Below the pieces are notes generated by a model, which was given only the letters and a program-made list of their open reading frames with translations, made no database searches and had not been told where the DNA came from. From positions 992,001 through 1,056,000 of the forward strand of contig NZ_CP072203.1 of the NCBI RefSeq assembly GCF_017654315.1: a DNA stretch of 64,000 nucleotides, given 5' to 3'. The stretch is from Gordonia polyisoprenivorans (GTDB lineage: Bacteria > Actinomycetota > Actinomycetes > Mycobacteriales > Mycobacteriaceae). Of this stretch, positions 43,304-51,944 are shown piece by piece (within the stretch, counting starts at the first letter, position 1; every line of letters begins with the position of its first letter). The translations under genes were made by a program, and so were the position numbers.

Positions 43304-44095
43304 GTGACTATCGACATGACGTTGGCGAGGGCCGATTCGGGCGGAGACGCGCAGTCTTCGGTCGGCAAAGTGCTCCAGATGATCGAGTACATCTCCGGCC
43401 GCGGTGGCAAGCCGTTCCGGGTGACCGAGATCGCGGCCCACGTCGGGCTTCCCAAGAGCACGGCACATCGCCTGTTGAAGGAACTCGCGGACCGTGACTT
43501 CGTGGGACGGCTGGATGCCAAGTATGTCGCGGGTGGTGCGCTCGCCACGGCCCAGCGGACGTCCGCAGGCGTGCAGCACGAGCGAATTCGAGAGATGGCG
43601 TACCAGTCGATGGCGTGGCTCTTCGAGCGCAGTGACGCCATGGCCGTTCACCTCGCAGTACTCGACGGGTTCGATGTTCTATACCTCGATAAGCTGACCA
43701 AGCCCGCCGGCACCCGATTGCCGAGTCGGGTCGGCGGACGCGTCCCCGCTAACTGCACCGCCCTCGGCAAGGCGCTGCTGGCGTTCGAGGACCGAGCCAG
43801 GGTCGAATCGGTCATGTCGAAGCCACTACCGCGGATCACCCCGTATTCCGTCTCCAAGTCGCAGCAGCTGGCACACACCCGGCGAGTCGGTTTCGCCAGT
43901 GAGCGCGAGGAGGCATGTCAGGGATGGGTGTGCGTCGCGGCACCCATCATGGGCCGGGGTAGGCCGGTGGCCTCCATCTCGCTGTGTGTTCCCAGCATCA
44001 CCGCCGCTCGATCGATCGACGTGCAGCTGGCCGCATGGGGACGGTTGTCGATGGAGGCCGCCGCAGGCGCCTCTCGCATGATCGGACCAGCATGA
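43304..44095 (+). CDS. IclR-family regulator 1
   Basis: 263 aa from GTG 43304. The N-terminal winged helix spans residues ~20-80 ('FRVTEIAAHVGLPKSTAHRLLKELADRDFV'). The C-terminal effector domain has 'GGRVPANCTALGKALLAFED' and 'GFASEREEACQGWVCVAAPI'. IclR proteins commonly activate aromatic catabolic operons in response to the substrate. It overlaps the CoA ligase gene by 4 nt and is divergent from the hydratase operon, so both are likely targets. Confidence 0.88.
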   Translation: MTIDMTLARADSGGDAQSSVGKVLQMIEYISGRGGKPFRVTEIAAHVGLPKSTAHRLLKELADRDFVGRLDAKYVAGGALATAQRTSAGVQHERIREMAYQSMAWLFERSDAMAVHLAVLDGFDVLYLDKLTKPAGTRLPSRVGGRVPANCTALGKALLAFEDRARVESVMSKPLPRITPYSVSKSQQLAHTRRVGFASEREEACQGWVCVAAPIMGRGRPVASISLCVPSITAARSIDVQLAAWGRLSMEAAAGASRMIGPA

Positions 44096-45669
44096 CCACC
44101 CTTGCGCAGCTGCCACCGTTATCCGACGTCACGCTGGCCGACCGGTGTGCCCACTGGGCCACGGTCACCCCGAACGCGCCGTGCCTCACCTCCGGCGACA
44201 CGACCAGGAGCTGGGCCGAGGTCATGGAACGCTGCCGCCGTCTGGCAGCCGGTCTGACACCGTTCGGGCGCGGCGCACGGATCATTTACCTGGGCCGCAA
44301 CAGCACAGTGTTCATCGAACTCGCGGTCGCCTCGTCGATGGCTGGCACGGTCCTGACCGCGGTCAACTGGAGGCTTGCGGCACCGGAGATGGCGCAGGTC
44401 GTCGAGCATTCGACTTCTGCGCTCGCATTCGTCCAGGACGAGTTCGCTCAGCTGTGGGCCGACGCGTCGTCGTCCTCGTCTATCCCGGCCGTGCACTTCG
44501 GGGGCGACGGCTCGAACGGCGACGAGCAGTGGGACTACGAACACTGGCTGGCCGAGCACGAGCCCACGGCGCCGAATGGTCAGCAGGCAGCGGCAGCCGA
44601 CGACATCGCGTTGCAGATGTACACCTCCGGCACCACCGGCCTACCCAAGGGGGCGCTGTTCACTCACGCTGCGCTGCAGGGTGTCTCACTGAGTGCGGAC
44701 GCGATGGGAATCACCGACAAGTCGACCATGCTCGTGGCCATTCCGATCTTCCACGCAGGGGGCGCCGGCGCTGCGACCATCGCTCTGCGGGCAGGTGCGC
44801 ATCTCGTGATGTCCGCGGACACGTCGCCCGACGCGCTCGCAGCGGCGGTGGAGCGCTACTCCATCACGAGCATGATGCTGGTACCGACGCTACTCAACGA
44901 CATACTCTCGCGGCCGAGCGCGATGGCGCGCGACCTGAGCAGCCTCGAGATCATCTCGTACTGCGGATCGCCCATCACACCCACGCTGCTGGCACGGTGT
45001 ATCGACGGTTTTAAGTGTGGCCTGGTGCAGCTCTATGGCCTGACAGAAGTCAACGGCATCTCCGTGTTGCGGGTCGAGGACCATCTCGACGCCGAGCACC
45101 CCGAACGACTGCGGTCGGTGGGACGTGCGCTGCCTGGAGTCGTCGTGAAGATTATCGACCCGCTGACCGGTACCGAGCTACCCGCGGGAGAAACCGGCGA
45201 GATCTGCGTTAAGGCCCCCACGGTGATGAGCGGCTACTTCCGGGCACCCGACCGCACGGCCGAGGCATTCACCAGCGACGGATTTCTACGCAGCGGCGAC
45301 GGCGGCTACATGCTCGACGGCTACCTGTACCTCCGCGACCGCATCAAGGACATGATCATCAGCGGCGGTGAGAACGTGTATCCCGTCGAGGTCGAGAAGG
45401 TGCTCGTGGCCTGCCCGGGCGTTGCCGACGTGGCCGTGATCGGAGTGCCGTCCGAGCGATGGGGCGAGACCGTGAAGGCCGTCGTGGTGCCGACGGCAGA
45501 AGATCCCAGCACCGTCGAAGCAGTTGCGGACTTCGCTCGCCTGCACCTGGCCGGCTACAAATGTCCGACCTCCGTGGAGCTGGTGAGCGCTCTGCCGAGG
45601 AACGCCTCCGGCAAGTTGCTCAAGCGTGTGGTGCGAGATCGAGATTGGATCGACGCGCACCGCGTATAA
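44092..45669 (+). CDS. Acyl-CoA synthetase (AMP-forming CoA ligase)
   Basis: 525 aa of the ANL superfamily. P-loop 'MYTSGTTGLPKGA' (about residue 180), 'YGLTEV' (A5), 'SGDGGYMLDGYLYLRDRIKD' (A7-A8), 'ISGGENVYPVEVE' and the adenylation Lys in 'PRNASGKLLKR' (A10). It activates a carboxylic acid to its CoA ester. In this setting the acid could be the aromatic substrate, its side chain, or an aliphatic acid freed by the ring-fission hydrolase. ATG 44092 is coupled to the IclR stop. Confidence 0.9.
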   Translation: MTTLAQLPPLSDVTLADRCAHWATVTPNAPCLTSGDTTRSWAEVMERCRRLAAGLTPFGRGARIIYLGRNSTVFIELAVASSMAGTVLTAVNWRLAAPEMAQVVEHSTSALAFVQDEFAQLWADASSSSSIPAVHFGGDGSNGDEQWDYEHWLAEHEPTAPNGQQAAAADDIALQMYTSGTTGLPKGALFTHAALQGVSLSADAMGITDKSTMLVAIPIFHAGGAGAATIALRAGAHLVMSADTSPDALAAAVERYSITSMMLVPTLLNDILSRPSAMARDLSSLEIISYCGSPITPTLLARCIDGFKCGLVQLYGLTEVNGISVLRVEDHLDAEHPERLRSVGRALPGVVVKIIDPLTGTELPAGETGEICVKAPTVMSGYFRAPDRTAEAFTSDGFLRSGDGGYMLDGYLYLRDRIKDMIISGGENVYPVEVEKVLVACPGVADVAVIGVPSERWGETVKAVVVPTAEDPSTVEAVADFARLHLAGYKCPTSVELVSALPRNASGKLLKRVVRDRDWIDAHRV

Positions 45670-45689
45670 ATTCGTAGTCAGTAAGAACC

Positions 45690-45726
45690 AAGCCCGGCTG
45701 CCCCGAATATCGGGGCAGCCGGGCTT
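45690..45726. terminator. Strong bidirectional terminator
   Basis: aagcccggctgcccc (45690-45704) pairs perfectly with ggggcagccgggctt (45712-45726) around a 7-nt loop. It separates the convergent CoA ligase and oxygenase alpha-subunit genes; the AA/TT ends suit termination in both directions. Confidence 0.88.
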
Positions 45727-45747
45727 CGTCGATCGTGCGCGCGAACG

Positions 45748-47079
45748 TCAGCCTGCGTCGGCCGTCGCCGCGTCGTCGGCGAGGGTCAATTCGAGACGCC
45801 TGCCGCTGAACGGAAGTCCGACGGGATCCTTCTCCTCCGGGGGCAGAACCTCACCCGTCACGAGCTCGTTCCATCGCCGCCACCATGCGCGCATCTGTAG
45901 CTCGTCCTGGCCGGAGACGACCGACGCGGACATGCCGCGAGAGATGTCGGACCAACCCAGCTCCTTGTGCGTAGCAAAGCCGCGCTGCGCGCTCTCGAGC
46001 GCTTCGACATCATCGGGGGAGGCCAAGCCGCCGGGACCCCAAAAGGTCAGGAAGTTGTCCAACCGCTGCGCGAGCAAATCCGGCCCCTCTTCGGGAGGCA
46101 CGATGTGCCATGCGCTCACCTCCATGTAATCGGGGGTGATGGGGTCGATCTTGCGGACGACGACCCCCATGACGAGGTCGATAATGATCAGGTTGGGGAA
46201 GATCACCAAGTTTCGGCTGCCACGCAAACGGGTCGCCCACTCCTCGCCGTGCTTCTCGGCGATGGCCGCATAGCGCGCCGCGCGCTCGGCGTGGCCCTCC
46301 GGCGAGAGTGGACGCCCGAGGAGCTCCTCGGTGCCGGGGGGTGAGGCGACGACGGCGTGGCCGTTTCCGAGTGCGATACCGCGCTCCTTGCCGACCAGCG
46401 ACATGTCCAAGCCTTCCCTGGACGCCGCGACCATCTCGAAGTAGCGCTGGTGGGTCGACATCGCGTGGTAACCGTCGATGCTGTTCTCTACCAGGAGCTT
46501 CCAGTTGGCCTTGACGGAGTATTCGTGTGTTCCCTCGATGACCTGCATGCCGATCTCGGACTGGTCGGCGATCAGGTCGATGTACTCCTTGGCTCCGGCC
46601 AGGTACGTCTCGAGATCGACGATGTCAGGATCGAAGCTGGCGAACACGAAGCCTCGGTACGACGACAGTCGCGGCGGCTTGGCCAGACCCGGACGCTCGA
46701 AGTTCTCGCCGTAAGCCTGATCGCCCGGCATCGAGACCTGCTCGCCGGCAACGTTGAACGTCCACCCGTGGTAGAAGCACGTCATGAACCGAGCGTTGCC
46801 CTCGGGCTCGCGGCAGATCATGGCACCGCGGTGCGGGCACGAGTTGAGCCATACGCGGACCTGCCCCTTGCCGTCGCGAGCGAAGATGATGGGCCGCCCG
46901 GCCAGCTTGCGTGTCTTGAAGCTGTTGGGCTTCGCGAGCTCGGACTCGTGACCGACGTAGAGCCAGCACTTGTCGAATACCTTCTTCTGCTCCTGCATGA
47001 GAACGGCAGAGTCGATCATGGTCTCGCGGTTCACCTTGAACTGCGGCATCTCGCGGTCGTCGAGTACGTAGTCGGACAT
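45748..47079 (-). CDS. Rieske ring-hydroxylating dioxygenase, alpha subunit
   Basis: A 443-aa catalytic subunit. The Rieske centre ligands are 'NSCPHRGAMIC' (C-x-H) and 'CFYHGWTF' (C-x2-H), about residues 80-108. The mononuclear iron site has two His in 'IDGYHAMSTH' (about 208-215) and an Asp near 'ASPDDVEALE'. The opening 'FDKCWLYVGHESEL' and the general wording resemble p-cumate 2,3-dioxygenase-type enzymes for aromatic acids. It would insert O2 to give a cis-dihydrodiol. Its beta subunit is not adjacent; the only candidate is at 63550. Confidence 0.9.
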   Translation of the reverse strand: MSDYVLDDREMPQFKVNRETMIDSAVLMQEQKKVFDKCWLYVGHESELAKPNSFKTRKLAGRPIIFARDGKGQVRVWLNSCPHRGAMICREPEGNARFMTCFYHGWTFNVAGEQVSMPGDQAYGENFERPGLAKPPRLSSYRGFVFASFDPDIVDLETYLAGAKEYIDLIADQSEIGMQVIEGTHEYSVKANWKLLVENSIDGYHAMSTHQRYFEMVAASREGLDMSLVGKERGIALGNGHAVVASPPGTEELLGRPLSPEGHAERAARYAAIAEKHGEEWATRLRGSRNLVIFPNLIIIDLVMGVVVRKIDPITPDYMEVSAWHIVPPEEGPDLLAQRLDNFLTFWGPGGLASPDDVEALESAQRGFATHKELGWSDISRGMSASVVSGQDELQMRAWWRRWNELVTGEVLPPEEKDPVGLPFSGRRLELTLADDAATADAG

Positions 47080-47101
47080 GTCACATCTTCCTGTTGATGG
47101 G

Positions 47102-47860
47102 TCAGAGTTGGTTCTGGGCGTGGCGGTCGGAAGTCAGGAGAGAGCGCCGTTCGTTAAAGGCGATCGCGAGCGGCGTCAGCCGCGGCTGCACCCGCAGGTT
47201 GAGCCACTCGACCGTGCGCTGCCAGTAGTCGTACGACGCTGCTATCTCGATCGACTCACTGGACGGTCGATGGAAGTCGGCACCGACACCCGGGTAGCGC
47301 ACCAACTGGGTGAAGACGGGGGCGTCGTCGCGCAGTGTGGTGTCGAGCTCGTCGTAGGCCGTCGCAGAAACCGCGGGGTCGTCCTCGCCGAACATCCCCA
47401 GCCACGGTGTTCGGATCCGGGAGGCGAGTGCGACCACGGCCGCCGACAGGTGACCGTCGCCCGCGGTCATCGCAGTCGGCGAGACACTGACGGCCGCGCC
47501 GAGTCCGAAGCGAGCGCTTGAGAGCAGCGCCAGGTGTCCGCCTCGGCCATAGCCGATTATCCCGACTTGCTCGTCCTCCCAGTCGCGGCGCCGGAGATGG
47601 CTCAGCAGCGAACCCACGACCTCGACGAGCTGCCCGTCGGTGCCCTCGATCGCGTCGAGATCCGCGGCGATGCCTTCGTAGCCATGGGTGGCGAGTTCGT
47701 TGAGGTGCTGCGCGGCGTTTGCCTCGAAGTCGCCTCCGGCGCTGAGTATCAGCACCCCACCGCGGGGGATACCGCCCAGGTCCAGCTGGGCTATGGGGAC
47801 GCGTCCCGACCCGGAATCGACGGTGTCCATGCGCGGTCTGATGCGAATGGCGGATGTCAT
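47102..47860 (-). CDS. Dienelactone hydrolase-like protein lacking the nucleophile
   Basis: 252 aa of the DLH alpha/beta fold. The elbow that should read G-x-C-x-G-G is 'IIGYGRGGHLAL', with Gly at the nucleophile position. The Asp ('GEDDPAV') and His ('GADFHRP') are in place. The protein may be a non-hydrolytic binding protein or use another residue. It follows the oxygenase alpha gene's upstream side on the same strand (22-bp gap) and is probably cotranscribed with it. I start at ATG 47860; an earlier start would add an atypical tail. Confidence 0.7.
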   Translation of the reverse strand: MTSAIRIRPRMDTVDSGSGRVPIAQLDLGGIPRGGVLILSAGGDFEANAAQHLNELATHGYEGIAADLDAIEGTDGQLVEVVGSLLSHLRRRDWEDEQVGIIGYGRGGHLALLSSARFGLGAAVSVSPTAMTAGDGHLSAAVVALASRIRTPWLGMFGEDDPAVSATAYDELDTTLRDDAPVFTQLVRYPGVGADFHRPSSESIEIAASYDYWQRTVEWLNLRVQPRLTPLAIAFNERRSLLTSDRHAQNQL

Positions 47861-48059
47861 GGACAGCACTCCTGATGTCGTCGACCCGGACCGGGGCACC
47901 GGTCACCGGGAGATTTCATCGTCCTGCGACGAGGAGGGCTCGGGAACGCGTCGTCCCGGGCACTGGAACGCAGGACGGACCGCTCAGGGTCGGTGAATCG
48001 GCGCCGAATCTGCGCTTTTTGCGAAGGTTCCGACCAATGGAACCCGATTGGCGGCCGCC

Positions 48060-48602
48060 TGTGCCCTGGGTCACAGTGCGTGGGCGCGATTGCAGGGGAC
48101 TTACCTAGCGCTGATGACGTTGGCCGTCGGCATCCTGTTCCCAACCCTGATCCGCCGCTTCGACGACCTGACCGGGGGCTCACGTGGCCTGCAGGGCATC
48201 AGCTTTCGGCCGCCGGAGGACCTTGAGTACTTCTCCGGTGCACTCGGTCGCACGATCTGGATTTTCTGGGCGGTGTCGATCGCGCTTGCTCTTTGCCGCC
48301 TCGTGGTCCGCAACATCATGCGCAGCGGGCTCGGACGCGGCATCGTGGCGCTGCGCGACAAAGAAGCGGCCGGCGTCGTGATGGGCGTCAACCGGGCCTT
48401 CGTGCGGACGGTGCTCTTCGGAATCTCAGCCGCCATTGCCGGGCTCGCCGGCGGCTTCTTCGGAGTGATCAACGGGATTATCACCCCGGATTCGTTCACC
48501 CTGCTGCTCACGATCAACTTGCTCGTCGGCATGTTGATCGGCGGCAGCGCCAGCTTCTGGGGACCGATCATCGGCGGGTTCGTCGTCTATTTCGTGCCGG
48601 TC
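48060..48602 (+). pseudogene. Branched-chain amino-acid-type ABC permease (LivM) fragment
   Basis: The C-terminal half of a LivM permease: 'LQGTYLALMTLAVGILFPTL', 'LTGGSRGLQGI', 'SGLGRGIVALRDKEAAGVVM' and several membrane helices, ending 'GPIIGGFVVYFVPV'. The N-terminal half is missing. After 48602 the sequence jumps to a different protein, so it is a deletion remnant. Such Liv-type transporters often import aromatic acids in catabolic clusters. Confidence 0.75.
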
Positions 48603-48796
48603 TGCGGCTCGGTCTACTCGAAGCCGCGCAGCATCTCGATTTCGAGCCGCCGCTCATGTTGCCGGGTGTGCGCGTCAAGCTCGACGGACTGGAAGACCAA
48701 ATTGCCATCGAGTCGGCGTACCTGCAGACCTGGACCGCCGAGGGTTGGGACGAAGGCAAGCTGTACGACTTCGAGGGTCAACTGACTCCGTCGTAG
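48603..48796 (+). pseudogene. Periplasmic-binding-protein (LivK-like) C-terminal fragment
   Basis: In another frame from the permease piece: 'LLEAAQHLDFEPPLMLPGVR' then 'AIESAYLQTWTAEGWDEGKL' to a stop at 48796. This is the C-terminal tail of a Liv-type substrate-binding protein ('LLPGV...QLQ-x-W...'). Direct joining of LivM and LivK ends shows that the genes between were deleted. Confidence 0.65.
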
Positions 48797-48809
48797 TCCT
48801 TTTCATGAC

Positions 48810-48850
48810 GATGCCCGGCTGCTGCGATCTTCTCGCGGCGGCCGGGCATC
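48810..48850. terminator. Terminator hairpin
   Basis: gatgcccggctgctgcg (48810-48826) pairs with cgcggcggccgggcatc (48834-48850) with only G-U type differences, loop of 7 nt. It follows the transporter remnant and faces the convergent hydrolase gene. Confidence 0.8.
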
Positions 48851-48962
48851 TGTCTGGTTGAGGGAGCAAGCGATCTGCCCAGAGGCAGCTGTGCTTCAGC
48901 CGGCCCCGTCGACCCACCCAGAATCTCGACCGTTGCCGGTCATCTGGACATCGGGTCGACGG

Positions 48963-49931
48963 TCAGGCTTGCGCGACGATGCTCGGGTTCTCGGGTCGGT
49001 GCTTCGAGATGCCGGCCGCATCGGCTGTCTGCCGCGAGATCTTGCCGTCGCGGAAGAACTCCAGAAACAGCTGGTTGAATATTTCCGGTTGGTCCGTCTG
49101 GCCCTGATGGCCGCACTCGGCAGGGAAAAAGAACTGCACCTTCGGCAGAACCGTCTCCTGCTTATGGCCCCACTCGACCGGGGTCAGCACATCGTCTTGG
49201 CCGTAGAGGTACACACCGGGGATCTCGAGCTTGTCGAGTCGACCCTTCGTCGACAGGCGGGCCGCGATGTTCGGATCCGACATGTGCTGATTGACGTATT
49301 CCATCATGGCGGCGAAATAAGCCGGTGCCCCCTCGGCGTGTCTCACTGACGCCGAATGTCGCATCGTCACCAGATCGTCGCTGATGGCTTCAGGGCGGTA
49401 GATGATCGCGCTCATCATGGCGCGCATGCTTTCTGGAGTGCCGTCGTAAATGGGGACGGCGGCATCGCCGGTGGGACGAGTGAGATGTGCCGTGATGTCA
49501 CCGAGCTCCCCGGCGATTAAGGCGAAGCTGAGGATATTTTCCGGGTGTGACACGAGGTAGTTGACCGAGTTCATGCATCCCATCGAGTTGCCGGCGATAT
49601 GAAACTTGTCCAGGCACAGCGCGGTGACGAACTCTTGGATGAAGTCGACCTGTGTGTGCAAGCCCTTGGGGCGGTGTTGCGGCGAAGCATCGGACAGTCC
49701 GTAGCCCGGCATGTCGGGTGCGTACACCCTAAAGCCGTTCTTGCCCAAAAACGGTGCCATGAGACGCCAACCAGCAGTGCCGGACGAGCCGGGCAGGCCG
49801 CCATGGAGCAACAGGACGGCAGGGCCGCTGTCCCCCGAGGTCATGTAATGCGCCTTTGCGCCGCTGGCGAGTCGCACCCACCGACTGGCCATGCCCGGTA
49901 CCTCGATGATGCCCTCATCGGTCAACGCCAT
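48963..49931 (-). CDS. Alpha/beta hydrolase, meta-cleavage product hydrolase type (paralogue 1)
   Basis: 322 aa. 'LLLHGGLPGSSG' (oxyanion region), nucleophile 'AGNSMGCMN' (Ser ~115), acid in 'YGQDDVLTP', His in 'AECGHQGQTDQPE'. The layout is that of C-C bond hydrolases acting on ring-fission products (MhpC/BphD/CmtE type), releasing 2-hydroxypentadienoate and an acid. It is closely similar, also in DNA, to the gene at 51945 on the opposite strand. The ribosome site gaaggag precedes ATG 49931. Confidence 0.85.
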   Translation of the reverse strand: MALTDEGIIEVPGMASRWVRLASGAKAHYMTSGDSGPAVLLLHGGLPGSSGTAGWRLMAPFLGKNGFRVYAPDMPGYGLSDASPQHRPKGLHTQVDFIQEFVTALCLDKFHIAGNSMGCMNSVNYLVSHPENILSFALIAGELGDITAHLTRPTGDAAVPIYDGTPESMRAMMSAIIYRPEAISDDLVTMRHSASVRHAEGAPAYFAAMMEYVNQHMSDPNIAARLSTKGRLDKLEIPGVYLYGQDDVLTPVEWGHKQETVLPKVQFFFPAECGHQGQTDQPEIFNQLFLEFFRDGKISRQTADAAGISKHRPENPSIVAQA

Positions 49932-50267
49932 GTCTTGCTCTCCTTCACGAATTGTCTACATCCGACATGCGCAGCTGCAGGTCGCGCTCCGCACCTTCGG
50001 TGACCGGCAGACCCGATGCCTGCAGATCCCCGAGCGAGATCGATACCGCAGCACTCTCTCCGGGCCGTGGTCCGCCCGGCAACGAGCATTGCCACTGACC
50101 GGAACGGTGGACGGGCCGTCCCGACAGGACAGCGCACCGACGAATCTTGGAACACACCCGCAGGCGGTGGGCGTTCCGTTCGCTGAAACCAGGTCTGGAT
50201 CGTCCCCGCGGCCGGAGAGACCATCGCCGGATGCGGCGGTCCGGCCGCGCGAGGAAATGAGACGACG
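49932..50267. promoter_or_regulatory. Divergent intergenic region
   Basis: 336 bp between the divergent hydrolase 1 and Rieske ferredoxin genes. It must hold both promoters. No gene, long palindrome or repeat was recognised by eye. Confidence 0.5.
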
Positions 50268-50600
50268 ATGGAGAGCACTCGAACAATGGAACGGCGTTTC
50301 GCATGCGCGGCCGACGACCTACAGCCCGGCAGCTCACTGACGGTCAAGGGTGATCCCGCGGTTGCCTTGTTCCGAAACACGGCGGGGGAGTTCTTCGCGA
50401 CCGCCGACAGCTGCACGCACGAGCAGTGGTCACTGGGAGAGGACAGCGACCTCGAGGACAACGAAGTGCTCTGCCCACTTCACATGGCGCGCTTCGATAT
50501 TCAGACCGGCAAGCCGCTGTGTTTCCCGGCCACCGTCGCGCTGGCGACCTATGCCGTCGAGGTGGATGCCGACGGTTCGGTGCACGTACTCGTCACCTGA
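50268..50600 (+). CDS. Rieske [2Fe-2S] ferredoxin of the dioxygenase system
   Basis: 110 aa. The cluster ligands are 'DSCTHEQWSLGEDS' (C-x-H) and 'EVLCPLHMARFDIQTGKP' (C-x2-H), with the 'FPATVALATYAVEVDADG' C-terminus typical of BphF/CmtAd-type ferredoxins. It shuttles electrons from the reductase encoded next to the oxygenase. Start ATG 50268 or ATG 50286 (MERRF). Confidence 0.92.
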   Translation: MESTRTMERRFACAADDLQPGSSLTVKGDPAVALFRNTAGEFFATADSCTHEQWSLGEDSDLEDNEVLCPLHMARFDIQTGKPLCFPATVALATYAVEVDADGSVHVLVT

Positions 50601-50681
50601 GCTCTCGAGAACTCCGCCGACGGTTCCAGCCATCGGCACGCAACGTTGAGGCGCAGCGAGTTCGGCTCGAACATCGTCTTC

Positions 50682-51881
50682 ATGGGAACTTTGATTGTCG
50701 GCGCATCCGTGGCGGGCGTCCGTACCGCTCAAGCGCTTCGAGGGCGGGGCTACACCGACTCGATCACGATGCTGGGCGAGGAGCGCCACTTCCCGTACGA
50801 CAAGCCGCCGATCTCCAAGGAAATGCTGGGCGACGGGGCAGGTACACCGGTGCCACTGCTGACCGCCGAGCAGCTCGTCGAGCTCGACGTCGACCTGCGG
50901 CTTGGAGTCCGGGCGGAGAGCCTGGACCTCGTGAACCGGTCCGTGACGGCATCGGACGGGCAGACGTATCGCTTCGATGACCTGGTCATCGCGACGGGTG
51001 TCAGCCCGAGGACGCTGCCGGGAAGTGAAGGCCTGCAGGGAGTCCACACGCTACGCACAGCAGACGACGCCGACGCTGTCCGCTCGCAGCTGATGACAGC
51101 CAGCGACGTCGTTGTGATCGGTGCGGGTTTCATCGGCGCCGAGTTCGCGGCTGCAGCACGTTCACACGGTGTGCGGGTCGATGTCGTCGAGCCGCAGGTG
51201 ATCCCGATGTCTCATGTCCTCGGCGAGGAGGTGGGGGCCGAGCTGAGCCGCCTCCACACCCTCAACGGCGTCACGATGCACACCGGCGTCGGAGTCGCCG
51301 CCCTCGTCGGCGGCAGCCGGGTGGACGGCGTGACTCTCACCGACGGGCGGACACTGCGCGCGGACCTGGTGGTGGTGGGCATCGGTGCCACCCCGGCGAC
51401 CGGCTGGCTCGAGTCGTCCGGTCTGCCCCTCGACAACGGGGTCGTCTGTGACGAGCGACTGCGGGCCGTGGGCGCCGAGCGCGTGTACGCCGCAGGCGAT
51501 GTGGCCCGGTGGCCGAGTCCGCACGCGGACGGCCTCGTGCGCATCGAGCACTGGACGAACGCGAACGAGCACGGCGGCGTGGTCGCGGCATCGATCATGG
51601 GCGCCGACGCGCCCGCGCCTCCGCCCCCGTACGTGTGGTCGGACCAATACGGACAGCGAATCCAGATAGTCGGCCGTCCCGCGGCCGGCGAGCTCGGTCG
51701 GGCTGTGGGTGCCGTCGACAGCCCACCGTTCGCGGCGATCTACACGTCCCACGAAGGTCGGGTGGTCGGCGCGCTCGTGGTCGACGATCCGCGCCTGTTC
51801 ATGAAGTGCCGCAAGGCAATCACCACGGGATCGATGGTCGGCGACCTCGACATGGTCCTGGGTCTCGACCCCGCTACCTGA
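50682..51881 (+). CDS. Ferredoxin reductase (FAD/NADH) of the dioxygenase system
   Basis: 399 aa. FAD motif 'LIVGASVAGVRTAQALR' at the N-terminus, 'YDKPPISKEML', NAD motif 'VVVIGAGFIGAEFAAAAR' (about residue 145), second FAD motif 'VYAAGDVARW' and a C-terminal interface domain. The size matches BphG/HcaD/CmtAa-type reductases. The sequence frame is open upstream, but ATG 50682 gives the standard N-terminus one residue before the flavin motif. Confidence 0.92.
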   Translation: MGTLIVGASVAGVRTAQALRGRGYTDSITMLGEERHFPYDKPPISKEMLGDGAGTPVPLLTAEQLVELDVDLRLGVRAESLDLVNRSVTASDGQTYRFDDLVIATGVSPRTLPGSEGLQGVHTLRTADDADAVRSQLMTASDVVVIGAGFIGAEFAAAARSHGVRVDVVEPQVIPMSHVLGEEVGAELSRLHTLNGVTMHTGVGVAALVGGSRVDGVTLTDGRTLRADLVVVGIGATPATGWLESSGLPLDNGVVCDERLRAVGAERVYAAGDVARWPSPHADGLVRIEHWTNANEHGGVVAASIMGADAPAPPPPYVWSDQYGQRIQIVGRPAAGELGRAVGAVDSPPFAAIYTSHEGRVVGALVVDDPRLFMKCRKAITTGSMVGDLDMVLGLDPAT

Positions 51882-51944
51882 CCAACCGGTCCACTACATC
51901 CGCGTCGCCACACGGTGCCGCGGTCATGCGAAGAGGAGAGTTCA

